From positions 6,085,501-6,149,500 of the forward strand of contig JAPTOF010000005.1 of the NCBI GenBank assembly GCA_028554755.1: a DNA stretch of 64,000 nucleotides. Direction: 5' to 3'. The notes beneath the pieces were generated by a model, which saw nothing but the letters and a program-made list of their open reading frames with translations, was not told the origin of the DNA and made no database searches. Below are positions 38,245-51,146 of the stretch, in pieces. Both the position numbers and the translations under genes were made by a program. Numbering within the stretch: the stretch's first letter is position 1; every line of letters begins with the position of its first letter. The stretch comes from Cordia subcordata. Lineage: Eukaryota; Streptophyta; Magnoliopsida; Boraginales; Cordiaceae.

Positions 38245-41200
38245 GTATGTATATGTTATATATATACAAGTATGCATGTAATGTCCTACATTAGTTTATG
38301 GGGTGATTTATGAGTGGTTTTCAAGTGGTGGTATAAATATAACTAATAAGTTGGGTTGACTATTTAAGAGATAGTGTGTGTGCGAGTGCACTTGTGTGCA
38401 TAGATCATAATAAAATTTTCACCTGATTGACCCGTCCTTTTCTCAACACCTCTGGTTTTAAATGAATAAATTTCAGGAAAGCCCTTGCATGACCCCGCCA
38501 CCAGTTATCACCTTCAAGCATAGGTTGCCTAGACAAAGAAAAAAATTAAACATAAATGTACCAAATCAATTTAATGTGTATAAATTTAAATATAAGGCAT
38601 ACACTTAGTAATGAAACCAAATTTCCACTTGATGAAAATTAAATATCAAACAAGGGAATCAAAACACACAATTAAAGAACACGAATTTTTGGAACTTTAA
38701 TTTTGTGCAAATGTGATAGTATATAGAAAGAAAATGAACAAAAGTTTATCTTGAAAGAATTTGTTGTTCATGAAAAGATAATCAATTAGATTAGGCAAAA
38801 TTCTTGATACATTAAGAGTACCTGTTGCGGGACCATGGAGTGAAAATTCCTTGCCTATAAAGCCAAGCGCAAGGAGAAAGTATATGATTTCTTCCTAAAT
38901 CAAGCAAAAGGCCCTGCATACACTCCCTTTATATGTCAAACAAACATGATAATGAAAAGACTAAATAATCATACAGACATGTGTAGTCATCTTAACTGTG
39001 TAGGCGGCTTCAGCAAATGGATGAAACATAAGAGCCTCTTGGAATTGTTCCTCGGGAACATTTGGTGACTCTTCAAAAAATTTAAAGGATGGAGTAGACT
39101 TCCGCAACAAAGCTAGTCCTAAGCATAGAAAATTTCTCTAAGGCACTTATTACTGAAAATTTGGCACCATGGCCGAACGGGCATGATATCCTTTAGCTGG
39201 CAGAAGATCAGTTTGAGTTTAGAAGCTTTCTTAATACATGCATGGAGAGACAAAAGGCCATATAATCATATATGCTACTCTTTAAAGTGAAATACATTTT
39301 ACGCTTTGTATTTGCGAAAGTCCCATAAAACTGAATATGTTTAAAAACTATCTAACACTCCTCTCTCATGGTTTCAGAAATATTACAAATTGATTTTTGT
39401 GATTTTTAAATTGATGCGTATTCCGTTATCTAATTACAAAATTGATACATATTCCCACCTCTTATTTTATATTCGTAGGGGCCAATGTACAACATTTTAG
39501 ACACATGGTGTTATCGATGAATTTTAAACTCCAAGGATGTTTTATGTGACTTTTACAAAATACAAGGAGTAAAATGCTATTTGTTCTACTTTTTAGTACT
39601 GCAAACTTTGATACATATGTTACTTCCACCATCTCATACCATGACACTTTTAAAATTCTTTTAGATACCTGCTAAGAGCTCTAGATGTCCGGTGCCTGAT
39701 GCCCTATAAGTTACAAGATCACCTAGCAATTGAGCCACTGAATAAACTTCATCTTCTTCTAAGATAGTCCTACAATATAAATAGATACAAGAGGCATAAA
39801 TCAAACTCAATGCAAATGAAAATACTACACCCCTTAAAAAAAAGAATGCTATGTGACCTTACAAGTATTTGACACGTCCCAGACAGCACAAGGCCTCACG
39901 AATGCCATGATCGAATACCTCTCGGTAATGTGCCTTCCATACATTATCTTCAGTTGCATAGAATGATCTCCATCTCAAGACATCAGAGCCAATAAAACAT
40001 TGCACCAATGCCAGACAACAAACAATGAACATGAATAGGACAAGTACATTATGCTGCTTTTTGTTTCCACTTGAATAAAGTCCTACAACTCAGTTGAATA
40101 ATATTTGTAAGCTTTATATTGTTAAAAAAATAATTCTTCTAGTAAAGTAATGAGTTGTATAAGTGTTAAATAGTTTGTCAAAAATTATTAGAATAGTGTA
40201 ATATACCACATCAGTTTGTAGAAAGATATTTGAGTGGCTTGTAAGTGGGTTGTAGAGTTAGAACTAATAACTTAGGTTGACCATTTCAAGCCAGTTAATT
40301 TGAAAGTAGAAATAGTTATTTGTTATGCCATACTGTGTCTACAAACTCCATAAGTCTCTTTATTTGTCAAGTAGGCATTTAGAGCTTTTGGTATAGCTCT
40401 TTCCGTTCCTAATTAGTCATGGTTTTTAATGGAGCACTACAACTCTTTTGTCATAAAAGTTCTAGTTGCATTGTCCTTTCTTCTTGGGAATTGAAACAAG
40501 TAATTATATGTTATTCCATACTATGTCTACAAACTCCATAATTCTCTTTATGTTGTCAAGTAGGCCTTTGGAGCTTGTGGTATAGCTCTCTACCTTCCTA
40601 GTTAGTCATGACATTTAATGAAGCACTACAGTTCTATTGTCATAAAAGTTCTAGTTGCACTATCCTTTATGTTGGGAATTGAAGTCCTTATATTTCACAC
40701 CACTGTGTAATTACATTAGATATGATATGCTAAATATAGTCTCAGAAGGGCAACCTTATCTACATGGAATACATCTCCTAAACATACTATATCCAAGAGT
40801 TCCTCTTGTAAGGATGCTGATCTTGTTATTCTAAACCTACTCATTTTTGTGGTTTGATGGAAGCTTAATAGTCTTTAACTATCATCAAGATAGAGTTACC
40901 ATTTCCTATGGATAATATTTGTGAGTATATGTATTCTCAAACTCATCAAGTTCTATTTAAAAGACAATAGTATACTTTCAGAGGACGCTTGCTTATAAAG
41001 GTAGAACAGAAGGTCATGACTAAAACAGTTGCAGAATTTAAAGGGCTCACTTATCTTTTCATATATCGCTCTATCTTTTACTCTACTCATACTTTATATG
41101 TGAGATAGTGTGTTAGCTTGACCTTGGCCTTTAATCTTGCTTTCATGGGGATAAGTGAGCATGTTGAGATTCATTATTACTTTATTCAAGAGTGGTCCGA

Positions 41201-44200
41201 CAAGTCTCCCACATTGCTTAAACTAACCAAGTCAATGAAATGTTTATCAAGGTTGTAACCACATTAAAATTTGATTATCTTTAGAGCCACCTCACTCTAG
41301 CCTTTACCAAGCTCAATTTTAGGCAAAATATTAAGGAATAGTTCTTAAAATTTATTAGTTTGTTTGTTAAAAATGATTACCGTAGTTAATTGATAACTTC
41401 AATATATAGCTAGACAAAAGATCATACATGGAAATCCAAAATATGTTTTAGCAAATACTCTCCTTTTGTTCCTCTTAGAATAAAAGAAGATGTATTTGAA
41501 GGTGATAAATTAAAATGATTATCAATTTATCATGAACTAAACACTACTTGGACATTTAGAGTTTACAAAGATCTTGATAAGTTTTTGCTTGTTAGAGTAG
41601 CATATATAGAGACAAGAATATACCACTCATCAAAAGCACTTTTACCAATGCAATTATGCCATGGAAAAAAGTTGAAGAATATATACTTTAGCTTAAACTG
41701 TTAGCAAATTAGTGGCAAATTAATATATTTAAGAGACATTCCCACATGTTTTGATATTCTTAATTGATAAATGCTCAATAGTAGGAAACCTTGCAATAAT
41801 TAATAAGTAAACAATTCTGAAATGAGTCTCTAGGAATTAACCACAAAATAACTATGACTATTATAAAGAGATATAGTAAAAAAATTGAGACATGCATTAG
41901 GATATACTAAAAAAAGGATTAAAAATATAAAACTTTTCAAATATACCTAGCACACAATTATCTGATGTTGTGTTATTATATATGGATCCTGTGATACGGA
42001 GAAAAAGGTAAGCTGCCCCAAAAAATTGTATCACAGTAATTACTGTAGTAAATCGGGTCCACCATAACATTCTCCTATAACTTTGCTGCATCAAGAGATA
42101 ACATTAGCTTCATGTTGCTCCTAGAGCATTAGGATAATTTCGTACAAAACTAGCACTACATTGATACATCATTAGCATAGATGTAGATTAACTTAAAAGT
42201 TGATTGACCATGCGATTGTCATCATGCATGCATTTCATAGATTAAACTTCATGAAAACCTTTTGTGATTTTAACTATGTAAGCTCCATTATAAGATTAAC
42301 AATTTCAATAATTTAAATAAAGAAACATTATTATTTATATGTGAGTTATGGTTCAAAGTCCAAGCCCATGCAAATTAGACTGCAAGTAGAAGCCCAAATC
42401 ATATTGGAGATAGAATTTCAAAAATTAGAGGGATTAGTATTAGTTTTCTATAAATAAAAGGCTTTCTACCTTGTACTTAATGTGCCTTAGGGCGACTATC
42501 TATGGGGAGTGCAGATAAGAGCCAGGGAGTATCAAGGAGAATTTTTTGTGTTTTTGCTAGAAAGAGCCACTTGAAAAGGGTTTAGACTTTGTCCGTTCAT
42601 AATGTTCTATATGGAAAGGTGTTTTGTTAGAGTTTAGTTTGTGCAAAACTATGATACCCATTATTGTTAGGTAGTGGAACATATCCCAAAAAAGGATCAT
42701 GAATATAGACATATGACCAAACTAAGTTAAAAATATTGCATGTTATTGTGTGTGTTTCCCATTATACGTAAATCCTTAATTTTTCTAACAATTAATATTA
42801 GAGCTCAGTTGATGAACTGGCATGACAACACAAAAAGGACAAATGAGTTGGTATTTATAAGGTATATGAAAAATATGGAATGAATTGCTGACATCATCTA
42901 AATGTGGGATTGGTGTCATTGTACAAGGATCACACTAATATCATTATCAATTTGCGAGGAAACTGATCGCCCAGGTGAAGGGATGAAACTGTGGCTACTA
43001 TCATATGTCGTAAAGATAGACATAATGGGGGTAAGCATCGACTATGTTACCATGTTAAAGCCATGGAAAACCCATCAAAAAGGACAAAAGTTTTAGCTAT
43101 TAACCAAATCTTGAGGTTCATGAAGAATGAGTTTAGACCTCGAACCACGTTTATCAATTGACTACCATGAGAAGAGAAAGCTTGGCAAGGTAGCTACTTA
43201 TGATGTCATGAAATGAAAATGCATGCAAAGCTTCTTAGAGAAAATGGGGCGGGTTTTACCGTTAAAGTCGTAGAACTCTTGATAACCATAGGAGGCATTC
43301 AATAGAATCTCTAACGTAAGAAGAAGCTTTTAATTATGTTGGCATGAGCTTACGTCACTGAAATAATACTAGAGTTGATGTCAATTGCAAGACAATGATG
43401 GATATTGTTTGGGGAAACCATGTCATGCGTGGAATATGCCATTAGAACCACGGTAGTAAGAAAAAGTTGTTAATAGTGGTGATGCATCATCAGGTGGCTA
43501 GTGGTATCACTAGTGTGAGAAAAAGAGGTGATCATGGTAACGATGAGGTTGACACACAATGAGGATCACATTGGTTATGATGGATCAATGATCTAAAGGT
43601 GGATGGGGTGATTGAGTTGGAACGGGTTGCAATTGTTTGTGGGTTATGTTGGGATTGTATGCCATAAAGGACATAAACATAAGGTGATTATTGGATATCA
43701 GACATAATACCCTAATGATATTGTTCATATGATTAAGCTTTACGTAACTTATTCTCCCCATTTGTGCAATGGCCTAAAGTATGAAGGTCTAATGTTATAG
43801 ACTAATGACTTTGGTGTGCAGTGAGGCTGGACGCACAGTAAGTCTAAGTATAGATTTGGTGATATCATAAATTAGTCTACAGCCAGATGGTAGTGTTATG
43901 CACTTTACCGAGACAAGGCTATAGTAGGCGAGTCTCCCTGAGAGGGTGATCTACCTGGGTCATTGGATAGTTTTCCAAACTATGCTCCTAATGCATGTAT
44001 AATGCATTGGACAAGGCCACCGTGAGCATGTCTTCTAGGAATTGTGCCGTCACATATAGAAGACAAGATACTCACAGCTTCCGAATGACCAATGCTTTTA
44101 ATCTTGAGCATGTGTGGATGAACTGACTAAATTAGGGTGCAAAACTTTGATGTGTCTTAAGAAGAGGTTGTGAGTGATAAGATTGTTTGCCTCGTATATT

Positions 44201-47200
44201 GGGTGTTGTATTCTAATTTAGTTGGGACATGCATATATAACAGCAAAGTCTATGTGCCCCCTTGGATTTGTCCACTTGATCACCAAAAATCCAATAATTG
44301 TGATATTACCCTTCAGATGTATATTGATCAATTGGCTTGTGGGTCGCTCTCTAGCTCAAAAGATCCATGACCAGTGGATTATTATAATATGGGACTAGAG
44401 ATTCTGAGGTTTAGATGTAGTCGTAGAGATAATAGTACTTGTTGGGACCAGCCTTGACTACGAGTATACATAGAGGGACGTTTTGGTCATTTCACTTGGT
44501 TGGTTAAAGACAGAGGTCACTAGAGTAGGTGACAAGCTCCTACTTAGCGAGTGATTATCCTTGGAGTGCGACTTTAATCTACTGGTGGAAACAAACCGAG
44601 ATCAAAGTGGCCTTAATACTGCCAAAGTGATGGCAAGACATTTTGGTCATTTTAGGAGCCAAGGATAATTATGTCTTTTGGTCCCTTCCTTAGTCATGTT
44701 TCAATTGGATATAATTAATTGAGAATGGCTAATTATATGGATTGCTAATTAATATTTACGTTTAGAATTAAGAAGGGATTTAATTATCTAGGTCTTATTA
44801 ATATAACTCATGGATGTCTTAATTAAATAAGCGGGGCACACATGGAATATATTTATAGTGTGTGAAGTGGGATATTTTGGATAAGACTTATCCATAGAGA
44901 ATATTCCTTTTCTAGAAGATACGGAGGGGCATTATTGGAAACAATAATCTTCCTAGCACCTAATCTTTAGTATGGTTGCCATGTACTATATAGTGGCAAT
45001 TGGCAAGACCCAAGTGAGAATACATAACATAAGAAGCTTATTTTCTCTTTGGTGTGTGCATAGAATTTTTCACACAGTTACACCAAGAACACACACTACG
45101 TAGCCTAAACCCCAATTAATCCCTAATTAGTGCTTGCCTACTACAGAGTATGCTACATCCTAGCTATTGATGATTGATAATGGCAGAGAAGGCCATTAGG
45201 GTACTAGTACGAGACAGGTAATTGTGTAAGAAGGCTTCATCAATGATGCTATGTATAAAGGGAGATCTACTACATCTCCTCTTCTTTGTATATGTTGTTT
45301 ATGTGATTGTCCACATGTGTGTAATAGATGTTTAGTTGCTTTATTTCGCTACTATTGTTGATTAATTTTTTTTAAATTGGATAATCAACTAGACATAGTA
45401 TTAGAAACCCAGTCCAACAAATCAAAGGGTTGGTGTTGATAGGTAAAGAAGAAGGTGTGGAGTATCCAGTGTTGCATGATGCTTGTTCAAATTTGAGAGA
45501 TTGCATTTGAGAATTGTCAAATTGGTGAGGTGACATATGTGGAGGTTCTCATCTACTTTGCATTGTAGGTAGTTTAAGTGAGCTTGTTTAATCTTAACCA
45601 TCAGATCATGAAGAGTTGATGGATCTATTTCAGTGTGCTAAAGTGCCTTGGAAGAATCATACACTTAGCATGTGATTGGAGACTAGCAAAGGTGTAAATC
45701 CAGTGTAGTATATGCATGGAGTGTTTTATGAGCTTAATCTATCAGAAACTTTGATTGCTTAGACTGAGTTTGATCAAGCTCGAATTGAGCAAATCAACGC
45801 AATTCCTAAGGTTCTTGGTGTACTGAATCCAAATTTGAGCTCTATTTTGCTAAATTCGAACCCAGAATGCATGTTTTACAATTGAGATTACTATGACCTC
45901 CCATTTTGACTTTGATTGAGAGTAGACTGTGTTAACCAAGGGTTTTTATACTTTTTTTGACATCTTGAGTCCATTTTGGGGGATTTTTTGCTAAGTTCTT
46001 AATGTATCAAGGGTGAGTCTTGAGTTTGGGTAAAATGATAGAGTTATGTTGAATTCTGCAAAAACTTTGAAACTTTGAAAAAGACAAACAGCCAGTTAAT
46101 GATGGGACGTGGATATTACTCCAATTAAACTCATAGATAATTAGAGACTAGTGCTATGACACTTTTACTAAAGAAAGAAGGGATTATAATGATGATGAGA
46201 AAAGACAGAAAGTCTAGAAAGGACAAACCACTAGCTGAAAAAGGTTCTGTTTGAGGAAAGAGTCATACAACAAGAGTCCACATAGTTGAATTATCGAAGT
46301 CTTAGCTAGACCATTAATAAGGAATCCTACTACTAAGAGAAGAAGATGTCTAAGGGTCTGTTTGGATTAGCTTTTTAACAAAAAAACTTTTTTTTTTCTG
46401 AAAAAGTTATATTACTTTTGTAATAACTACTTCATTTGGTTTCCGAAAAAGCTGAAATTCTGGAAAAAAAAGCGCAAATATAGCTTTTTTTAGAAGCCAA
46501 AATTTTCAGCTTCTAAAAAAAAGTTATTTTTCAAAAGCTTTTTAAAAAGAACACTTTTAAAAAACGTCAATCCAAACAAGCCCCAAGATGCCTTGTATTG
46601 AGAGAGGACATGAACAAACTTGAGAGTTAAGGTTGGAGAGCATGTGAGAGGGATGTTCGTGATGACTCAGTGAACATGCTAGTATGTGTTGATAGACATT
46701 GCCATCGAGAGTAATGTTAAGTGAGGGTTCCAGCATGAAAACTGTGAAGAGATTCTAGTTGTGGCAAAAACGTTTTAGACTTTTTGCAAAGAGAGAAATT
46801 TGTTGGATTACGGCTAAAAATCTAAGCCCATACAAATTGAGACAAGTAGAAGCCTATATCAGAGTGGAGATGGGACTTCTAAACCTGGAAGGATTAGAAT
46901 TAGTGTCCTACAAATAGATGGTCTTCTACCTTTTACCAAGTGTACTTAAGGGTTATGCCTTCTTGGGGGCTATGGATGAGAGCTTGAGAGCATAAAAAAA
47001 GGATCTTTGTGTGCTTTTGCTAAAGAAAAAAAGCTACATAGACATAAAATCATGTGCGCAAGTGTTTTGGGTAAGAATTTTGTTCGTGGAAAAACTGTAA
47101 CCTTTATTATTATTGAATAAGAATTTATTCAAAGAGATATCGTAGACGTAGGCAGAGGGCCGAACCACGTTAAAAATATTGTGTATTCTTTTGTGTGTTT

Positions 47201-48754
47201 TTGGCTATGTGTAGATGTGTGTCTTCTTTTCCAACTTTATTTTGAGTGCACAAATCAAGTAAAATACCCTGAGCAATAAAAGGAAATAGATAAACTATCA
47301 TTAGAAGATGTCTTGATTACTCTTCAAGTATTTGCAGTCTCATAGGTATATGCAATCTGACAAGCTTTAAGATTCTGAAAAATGAAAGAATATTAGAATT
47401 TTGCAATAACTTTTAACTTTTGTATGTGCTAAGACACCAACATACATCCAAGGCAAACACTATAGAATTTGCGAAAGAACTGTAATCATGATGATTGATT
47501 ATTATTAAACCCAATTAAGAATTTAATCCTCATAACATAAGCAATGCCTATGCAAGTTTATTACGACAAAATATGATCCAAGAGCATCATGTGCCAGGTC
47601 TAGACATCCATTATTTTAGGACAATTGTTATTGCAAAGCACATAGGAACTCCTTTTTTTGGCTACCGCTGACATGAATTTTTGGACCTTACTAGATCATA
47701 TCATAAACCTTTATTAGTAGTTTTGATAGCTCAAACAGAGGCAAGTGCTTGTAATGTATTCTTAATACATATAACAATGGACAACATCAATAATTAAGAC
47801 AAACCTATAAAACCTACGAGTTTGGCAAGCTCTCGCAATAAGCTAGAAGGGTATATATATCCCTGCATGTACCAAGATACAAACTTAATACTTATGTTTT
47901 TAAAAAGGAAAGATTTCATTATTGTTTCCAATAATAATGCATGATATTTTACATGCATCTACATATTATAAAGTTATGAGATAAATCCATGTGAACATGC
48001 AGGGTGCCATTTTTGGGAGTTGGACTTAGAAATTTGAGTAAAAAAATTAGAAAATCAACTCAAAAATCTTTCTGTGAGCCATAAAATTAATCTAGTAATT
48101 TTTTTATTCGAATTTGATGAAGGAATAATAGGACTACTAACTTGGCAAAAAATGGTAGAATATTGCAACTCCTAAACTTTCATGATATTGGATACTAACT
48201 TGTAAATTTGAATAAATAATAAAAATTACTGTTGAAATTTTATATTTTCAAACAAGCTAACACTTTTTTCTTCCTTGTAAATAGGAGACACACACATTTA
48301 GTTTCTGATTGCAAATTATATTATCATTGGAAAAATTATATATCCTAAAATGATATAAATGACTAAGGCGTGGTTTGGCTAAGCTTATTGGGGGCTTATA
48401 AGCTAAAATAGTAAAAAAACATGTAAGGGTTTATTTTTTTAAGAGCTTATAAGCTGCAAAATAAGCAGAGCCAAACAAGCTCTAAATCAATACCCGTCGT
48501 TCACGGCGAACATCATCGCTGAGATCCATCTTCGCCATAGAATTGACAATGATCAAAGCTGCGGCGCGTTGCACAATTGCAGTGCAAATCATGGTAGCAA
48601 TCCTGATGCATGCAACAAACACAACTATGGCAAAAGGTGCAATGTGACCTTGTGGGCACGTAGACTGCACCATAACCAACAGAGCCAAGCCAAGAATTAT
48701 AACCAACATGTTTGTTATGCCCACCGTCACAGCTGACCATCTCAGCTCGCTCAT
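27713..48754 (-). CDS. Lipase class 3 / sn1-diacylglycerol-lipase-like protein, 14 exons
   Basis: Exons (minus strand, 5' to 3'): 48754-48494, 42085-41947, 40082-39863, 39769-39669, 39118-38997, 38913-38822, 38528-38423, 35116-34962, 31538-31405, 29469-29360, 28950-28853, 28646-28351, 28278-27885, 27788-27713. All have GT/AG borders and continuous phase, giving 2304 nt, 767 residues. Four hydrophobic segments in the first 160 residues (near 10-30, 40-70, and one each in exons 2 and 3) predict a membrane anchor. Then come YREVFDHGIREALCCLGR, AAYFIVVLHH and VVIAVRGTETPEDLITDG, and nucleophile motif GHSLGG with Ser468. Candidate acid Asp517 is in YDNEFSSRLS and candidate base His739 in LDHLPWR (inference). 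The family hydrolyses acylglycerols; the substrate here is unknown. Introns 1 and 7 (6.4 and 3.3 kb) are full of transposons. Confidence 0.9.
34209..34655. mobile_element. Nested MITEs, GGGCTTGTTTGGATTG family, copy C
   Basis: The outer copy runs from GGGCTGCTTAGATTGG to AATTCAAATAAGCCC with TAA on each side. A second copy (about 34339-34550, GGGCCCATTTGGATCGAC to GTCAATCCAAACAAGCC) is inserted in it. A further partial end, AAGTCAATCTAAACC, lies at 34778-34793. All are in intron 8 of the lipase gene. Confidence 0.7.
35579..36535 (+). mobile_element. Non-autonomous Helitron in lipase intron 7, plus orientation
   Basis: The 5' end TCTATATATATAGATAAAG is preceded by A. The 3' end has hairpin CCCGTG-CAAAATA-CAGGG, then GGACTAG followed by T. 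This is exactly A|TC...CTAG|T. Both flanks are the same ACAC/ATAC low-complexity sequence, so the element entered that tract. No coding capacity. Confidence 0.65.
36974..37471 (-). mobile_element. Non-autonomous Helitron in lipase intron 7, minus orientation
   Basis: Read on the minus strand, it starts TCTATTAAATATATAAAG preceded by A and ends GTGCATCGCAGGGG...ACTAG followed by T. It is 498 bases with no coding capacity. It points opposite to the Helitron 440 bases away and in the same sense as the host gene's transcription. Confidence 0.65.
38214..38262. repeat. (TA)n microsatellite with TATG variants
   Basis: TA-rich run at the right edge of the TG-rich tract. Confidence 0.9.
43647..45419 (+). 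mobile_element. Probable solo LTR nested in the intron 1 element
   Basis: Starts TGTTGGGATTGTATGCC and ends CCAGTCCAACA, near-inverted LTR termini, 1.77 kb apart. The content is non-coding. No identical 5-bp flanks were found (GGTTA left, AATCA right), so the call is tentative. Confidence 0.4.
46354..46583. mobile_element. MITE, GGGCTTGTTTGGATTG family, copy D
   Basis: The ends are GGGTCTGTTTGGATTAGC and CGTCAATCCAAACAAGCCC. The interior has matching TTTTTAGAAGC and GCTTCTAAAAAAA folds. Nested in the intron 1 LTR element. Confidence 0.75.
47236..48366. other. Intron 1 of the lipase gene, nothing further recognised
   Basis: Plain A/T-rich intron sequence between the LTR element and the donor-proximal MITE. 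No repeat ends or exon-like segments seen. Confidence 0.5.
48367..48482. mobile_element. Tourist-like MITE beside the first splice donor
   Basis: The ends GGCGTGGTTTGGCTAAGCTT and AGCCAAACAAGCTC are imperfect inverted repeats, with inner AAGCTTAT and ATAAGCAG plus GCTTATAAGCT palindromes. TAA stands on both sides, fitting a 3-bp target duplication. The element begins 10 bases into intron 1 of the lipase gene (donor GT at 48493-48492). Confidence 0.65.
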
Positions 48755-48794
48755 CCTGTTCGATATTGAGGATGTTTATGTTCTATATATGTAT

Positions 48795-48798
<4 letters not shown>

Positions 48799-48834
<36 letters not shown>
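48799..48834. repeat. (TA)n microsatellite upstream of the lipase start
   Basis: About 18 TA units end 45 bases before the ATG on the minus strand, within the expected 5' UTR or core promoter. Repeat length could influence transcription start selection (inference). Confidence 0.9.
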
Positions 48835-48836
<2 letters not shown>

Positions 48837-49404
48837 TCTTTTATCTTACAAAATCAAAAAACATAAAAAGGGATGATTCTGAGGGCGTGAAATGAGATTT
48901 GCTGAGGTGTTTGTAATTAATTTTCATGCCTGAGAATGAAGAAATGGTCATGGTTGGTGGGGTCTCTACATTCTTAGACGGGTTGTTTTGGAAAGACAAT
49001 GAGTTTGATTTCTATATAAATGCATGGTCAATGGCTTACTAAAAACTCGGTGGGAGAGAAAAGCCTCCCCTATATATATAGATATACACATTTATTTGCC
49101 AAAGTTAAACATAACAACAAATTTTGATAACAAAAGTTAATCATAAAAGCAAATTAAAAATTATAGACCTGTAACATTATAAAAAATTAGATCTAAAATT
49201 TGTTAAAAATTAATGGTCTTTAATCTTATGAAAATTGTAAGCTTAAAGGCTATTAAAAGTTTCTGGCTTGAATCTTAAGGTATATTCAAGGCCCAATAAC
49301 TATAAAAATAGTTGCATTACACGGAGATAAAAATTATAATTCTAACAATTGTTGAAACTTGTGCACTTGCATGTCGATTAAAAATTGTAGAGCTAATAGT
49401 TATT

Positions 49405-49981
49405 AGACTTGTTTGGAAGTGTTCTTGTTTTTTCGTTTTGTAAAATAGTTTTACAAAATAGTTTTTAAAAATAGTTTTCAGAAACAAAAGAACAAAAAAA
49501 TTATTTGGATGGAAGATAAATTTATTTTTTTTATCTTACATTAAAAATACCATTACACCCTTTTTTTTCCCTCTTTATATTTGATTTTTTCCTCTAATAA
49601 ACATATATCTATACGTATATCTACACATGTATATATATACACATATATATGTATGTGTGTGTGTGTTTTAAAAGTAAGAGGTTGGTATAAGCATGGTTTG
49701 GGCTGAGGGCGAGGGTGGGGGCAGGGGTAGGTTGGGTTGGGTGGGGTAGGTTGGGGGAAGGAAAATAATTAAATAATAAAATTGCCCTTTTGGAAATAAC
49801 ATGTCAAAAACACATGAAAACAAGAAAATTGTGTTTTCTATTTTGTGTTTTTAAAAACACTTTTTTTGAAAATAGTTTTCAAAAACAATTTTTGAAAAAC
49901 AACTACTTCAAACAAGTTTTTATGTTTTTTTGTTTTCAAAAACAAAAAAGCTATTTTTACAAATAGTTCCAAACAGCATTT
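49405..49981. mobile_element. MITE-like element upstream of the lipase gene
   Basis: The left side has CTTGTTTGGAAGTGTTC followed by AAAATAGTTTTAC. The right side has its mirror, GAAAATAGTTTTCAAAAAC and AAATAGTTCCAAACAGCA. The interior is low-complexity with TGTGTG and GGTTGGG runs. No coding sequence. Confidence 0.5.
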
Positions 49982-50991
49982 GCTCGCCACAATTCATCTC
50001 TCTCTCTTTTGTTTTTTCCTTTTTGCTCACCCATCAATAAGCGTAAGGGTAATTCATTTTGATTTAGGAATCTGAAAATCTCTTTAACTATACTAAATTT
50101 GGGACTTAATAGGTCTTCAAATTGAATCATACCATAGGAAAAAAATTTTGTCTTAAATTTTTTAGATAGTTTAGTACAGATATTCAAGTATTTCGATATT
50201 CTTTTTCATCAATTATATTTTGAAGAATTAAGCAATTCTAATTAATCCATACTAAAAAATTAAATAACATGATCAAATGCCTTTAAAAATAAGAAGATGA
50301 AATGATGCAAGAGTGACAAGGAGAATAAAATAGAAAGTTTAACTATAAAATATATATAAATCTTACAAAAATAGGATTAGTGCTATATTATGGTTCTTGG
50401 CAAAACAATATTCTCTATAACTTTATGTTTTTTAATAATATCTTCAAAAGGAAGAAATGTAAGTGATTAGCATTAAGAAAGAGCAATATTTATACATATT
50501 ATCAATTACTAATTAAGTATCAACCAATTTAATTCAACATTTATACTTGTTTCAAAATCTATTATTCTTTAAGGTTGAATAGGTTTTCTAGAACTCCTCG
50601 ATCAAAATAGGGGAAATTTATAGGATAGTCATAATATATTCCAATGCAATAAAGTTATGTAGTGTCTATCTATTTTTGAAAAAAGTGTATTTTCCATGAG
50701 TTTGTCTTGGTATCGTGTTCATACCATTGTATTGAATGATCACGGTCAGTTACTTTTTGTTCATATAATGCATACCGCTAGAGTTAAAAAGATTCTAAAT
50801 TTGTCTAAAATTCCTCCCCCCTCTCCCCCCCCCCCCCTCCCACAATGTTGAAGGCAAAGAAGCAAAAACATCCCTGGCCATCTTAGATAAAATATGATGT
50901 CCTACTTCATTGATCTTCTACCATTCCAAAGATCAAGCTCACCAATATATTTTATCTTTTCAGGTCACGTTTCTCACATATAAAAATATAG
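49982..50991. other. Intergenic, nothing recognised
   Basis: A/T-rich spacer. A pure C-rich tract lies at 50814-50840. Nothing else assignable. Confidence 0.5.
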
Positions 50992-51146
50992 AGTAAAATG
51001 CGTATTATTCCTCTGGTTTATATATAAATAGCTGATTATCTTTCCATCTTTTAAAACATACCATATTATCCACTTGTACTTTTTAAAAAGTCACAATCAA
51101 CAACAAGGGAGTAATCAACTACTTATATAAACCAAAAAGGGGTAAC
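50992..51146. mobile_element. Small foldback element
   Basis: Left GAGTAAAATGCGTATTATTCC with GGTTTATATA, right TATATAAACC with GGGGTAACATAT, roughly mirrored about the centre. It resembles the foldback element at 8711-9078 in layout. Confidence 0.4.

Larger units (their letters stand above)
35450..38280. repeat. CA/TG low-complexity tract in lipase intron 7
   Basis: 35450-35578, 36540-36970 and 37472-37525 are built of ACACTACATA-like words on the plus strand. From about 37530 to 38215 the tract switches to TGTGTAGTATG-like words, the reverse complement. It ends in a (TA)n run with TATG variants (38214-38262). Two Helitrons split it. The short open frames made of Thr/His/Tyr/Ile or Val/Cys repeats are not genes. 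Confidence 0.8.
42340..47235 (+). mobile_element. LTR retrotransposon in lipase intron 1
   Basis: Two related terminal repeats, 42340-42790 and 46801-47235, share blocks such as AAGCCCA, CAAGTAGAAGCC, GGATTAG..TTAGT, TTTTGTGTGTTT and a TTTTC(T/C)AAC end. A copia-type primer-binding site follows the left one: TAATATTAGAGCTC at 42793 compared with the usual TGGTATCAGAGC. A purine run, AAAGAGAGAAATT, precedes the right one. The 4-kb interior has no readable gag or pol and carries a further LTR-like insert and a MITE. It lies antisense to the host gene. Confidence 0.65.
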
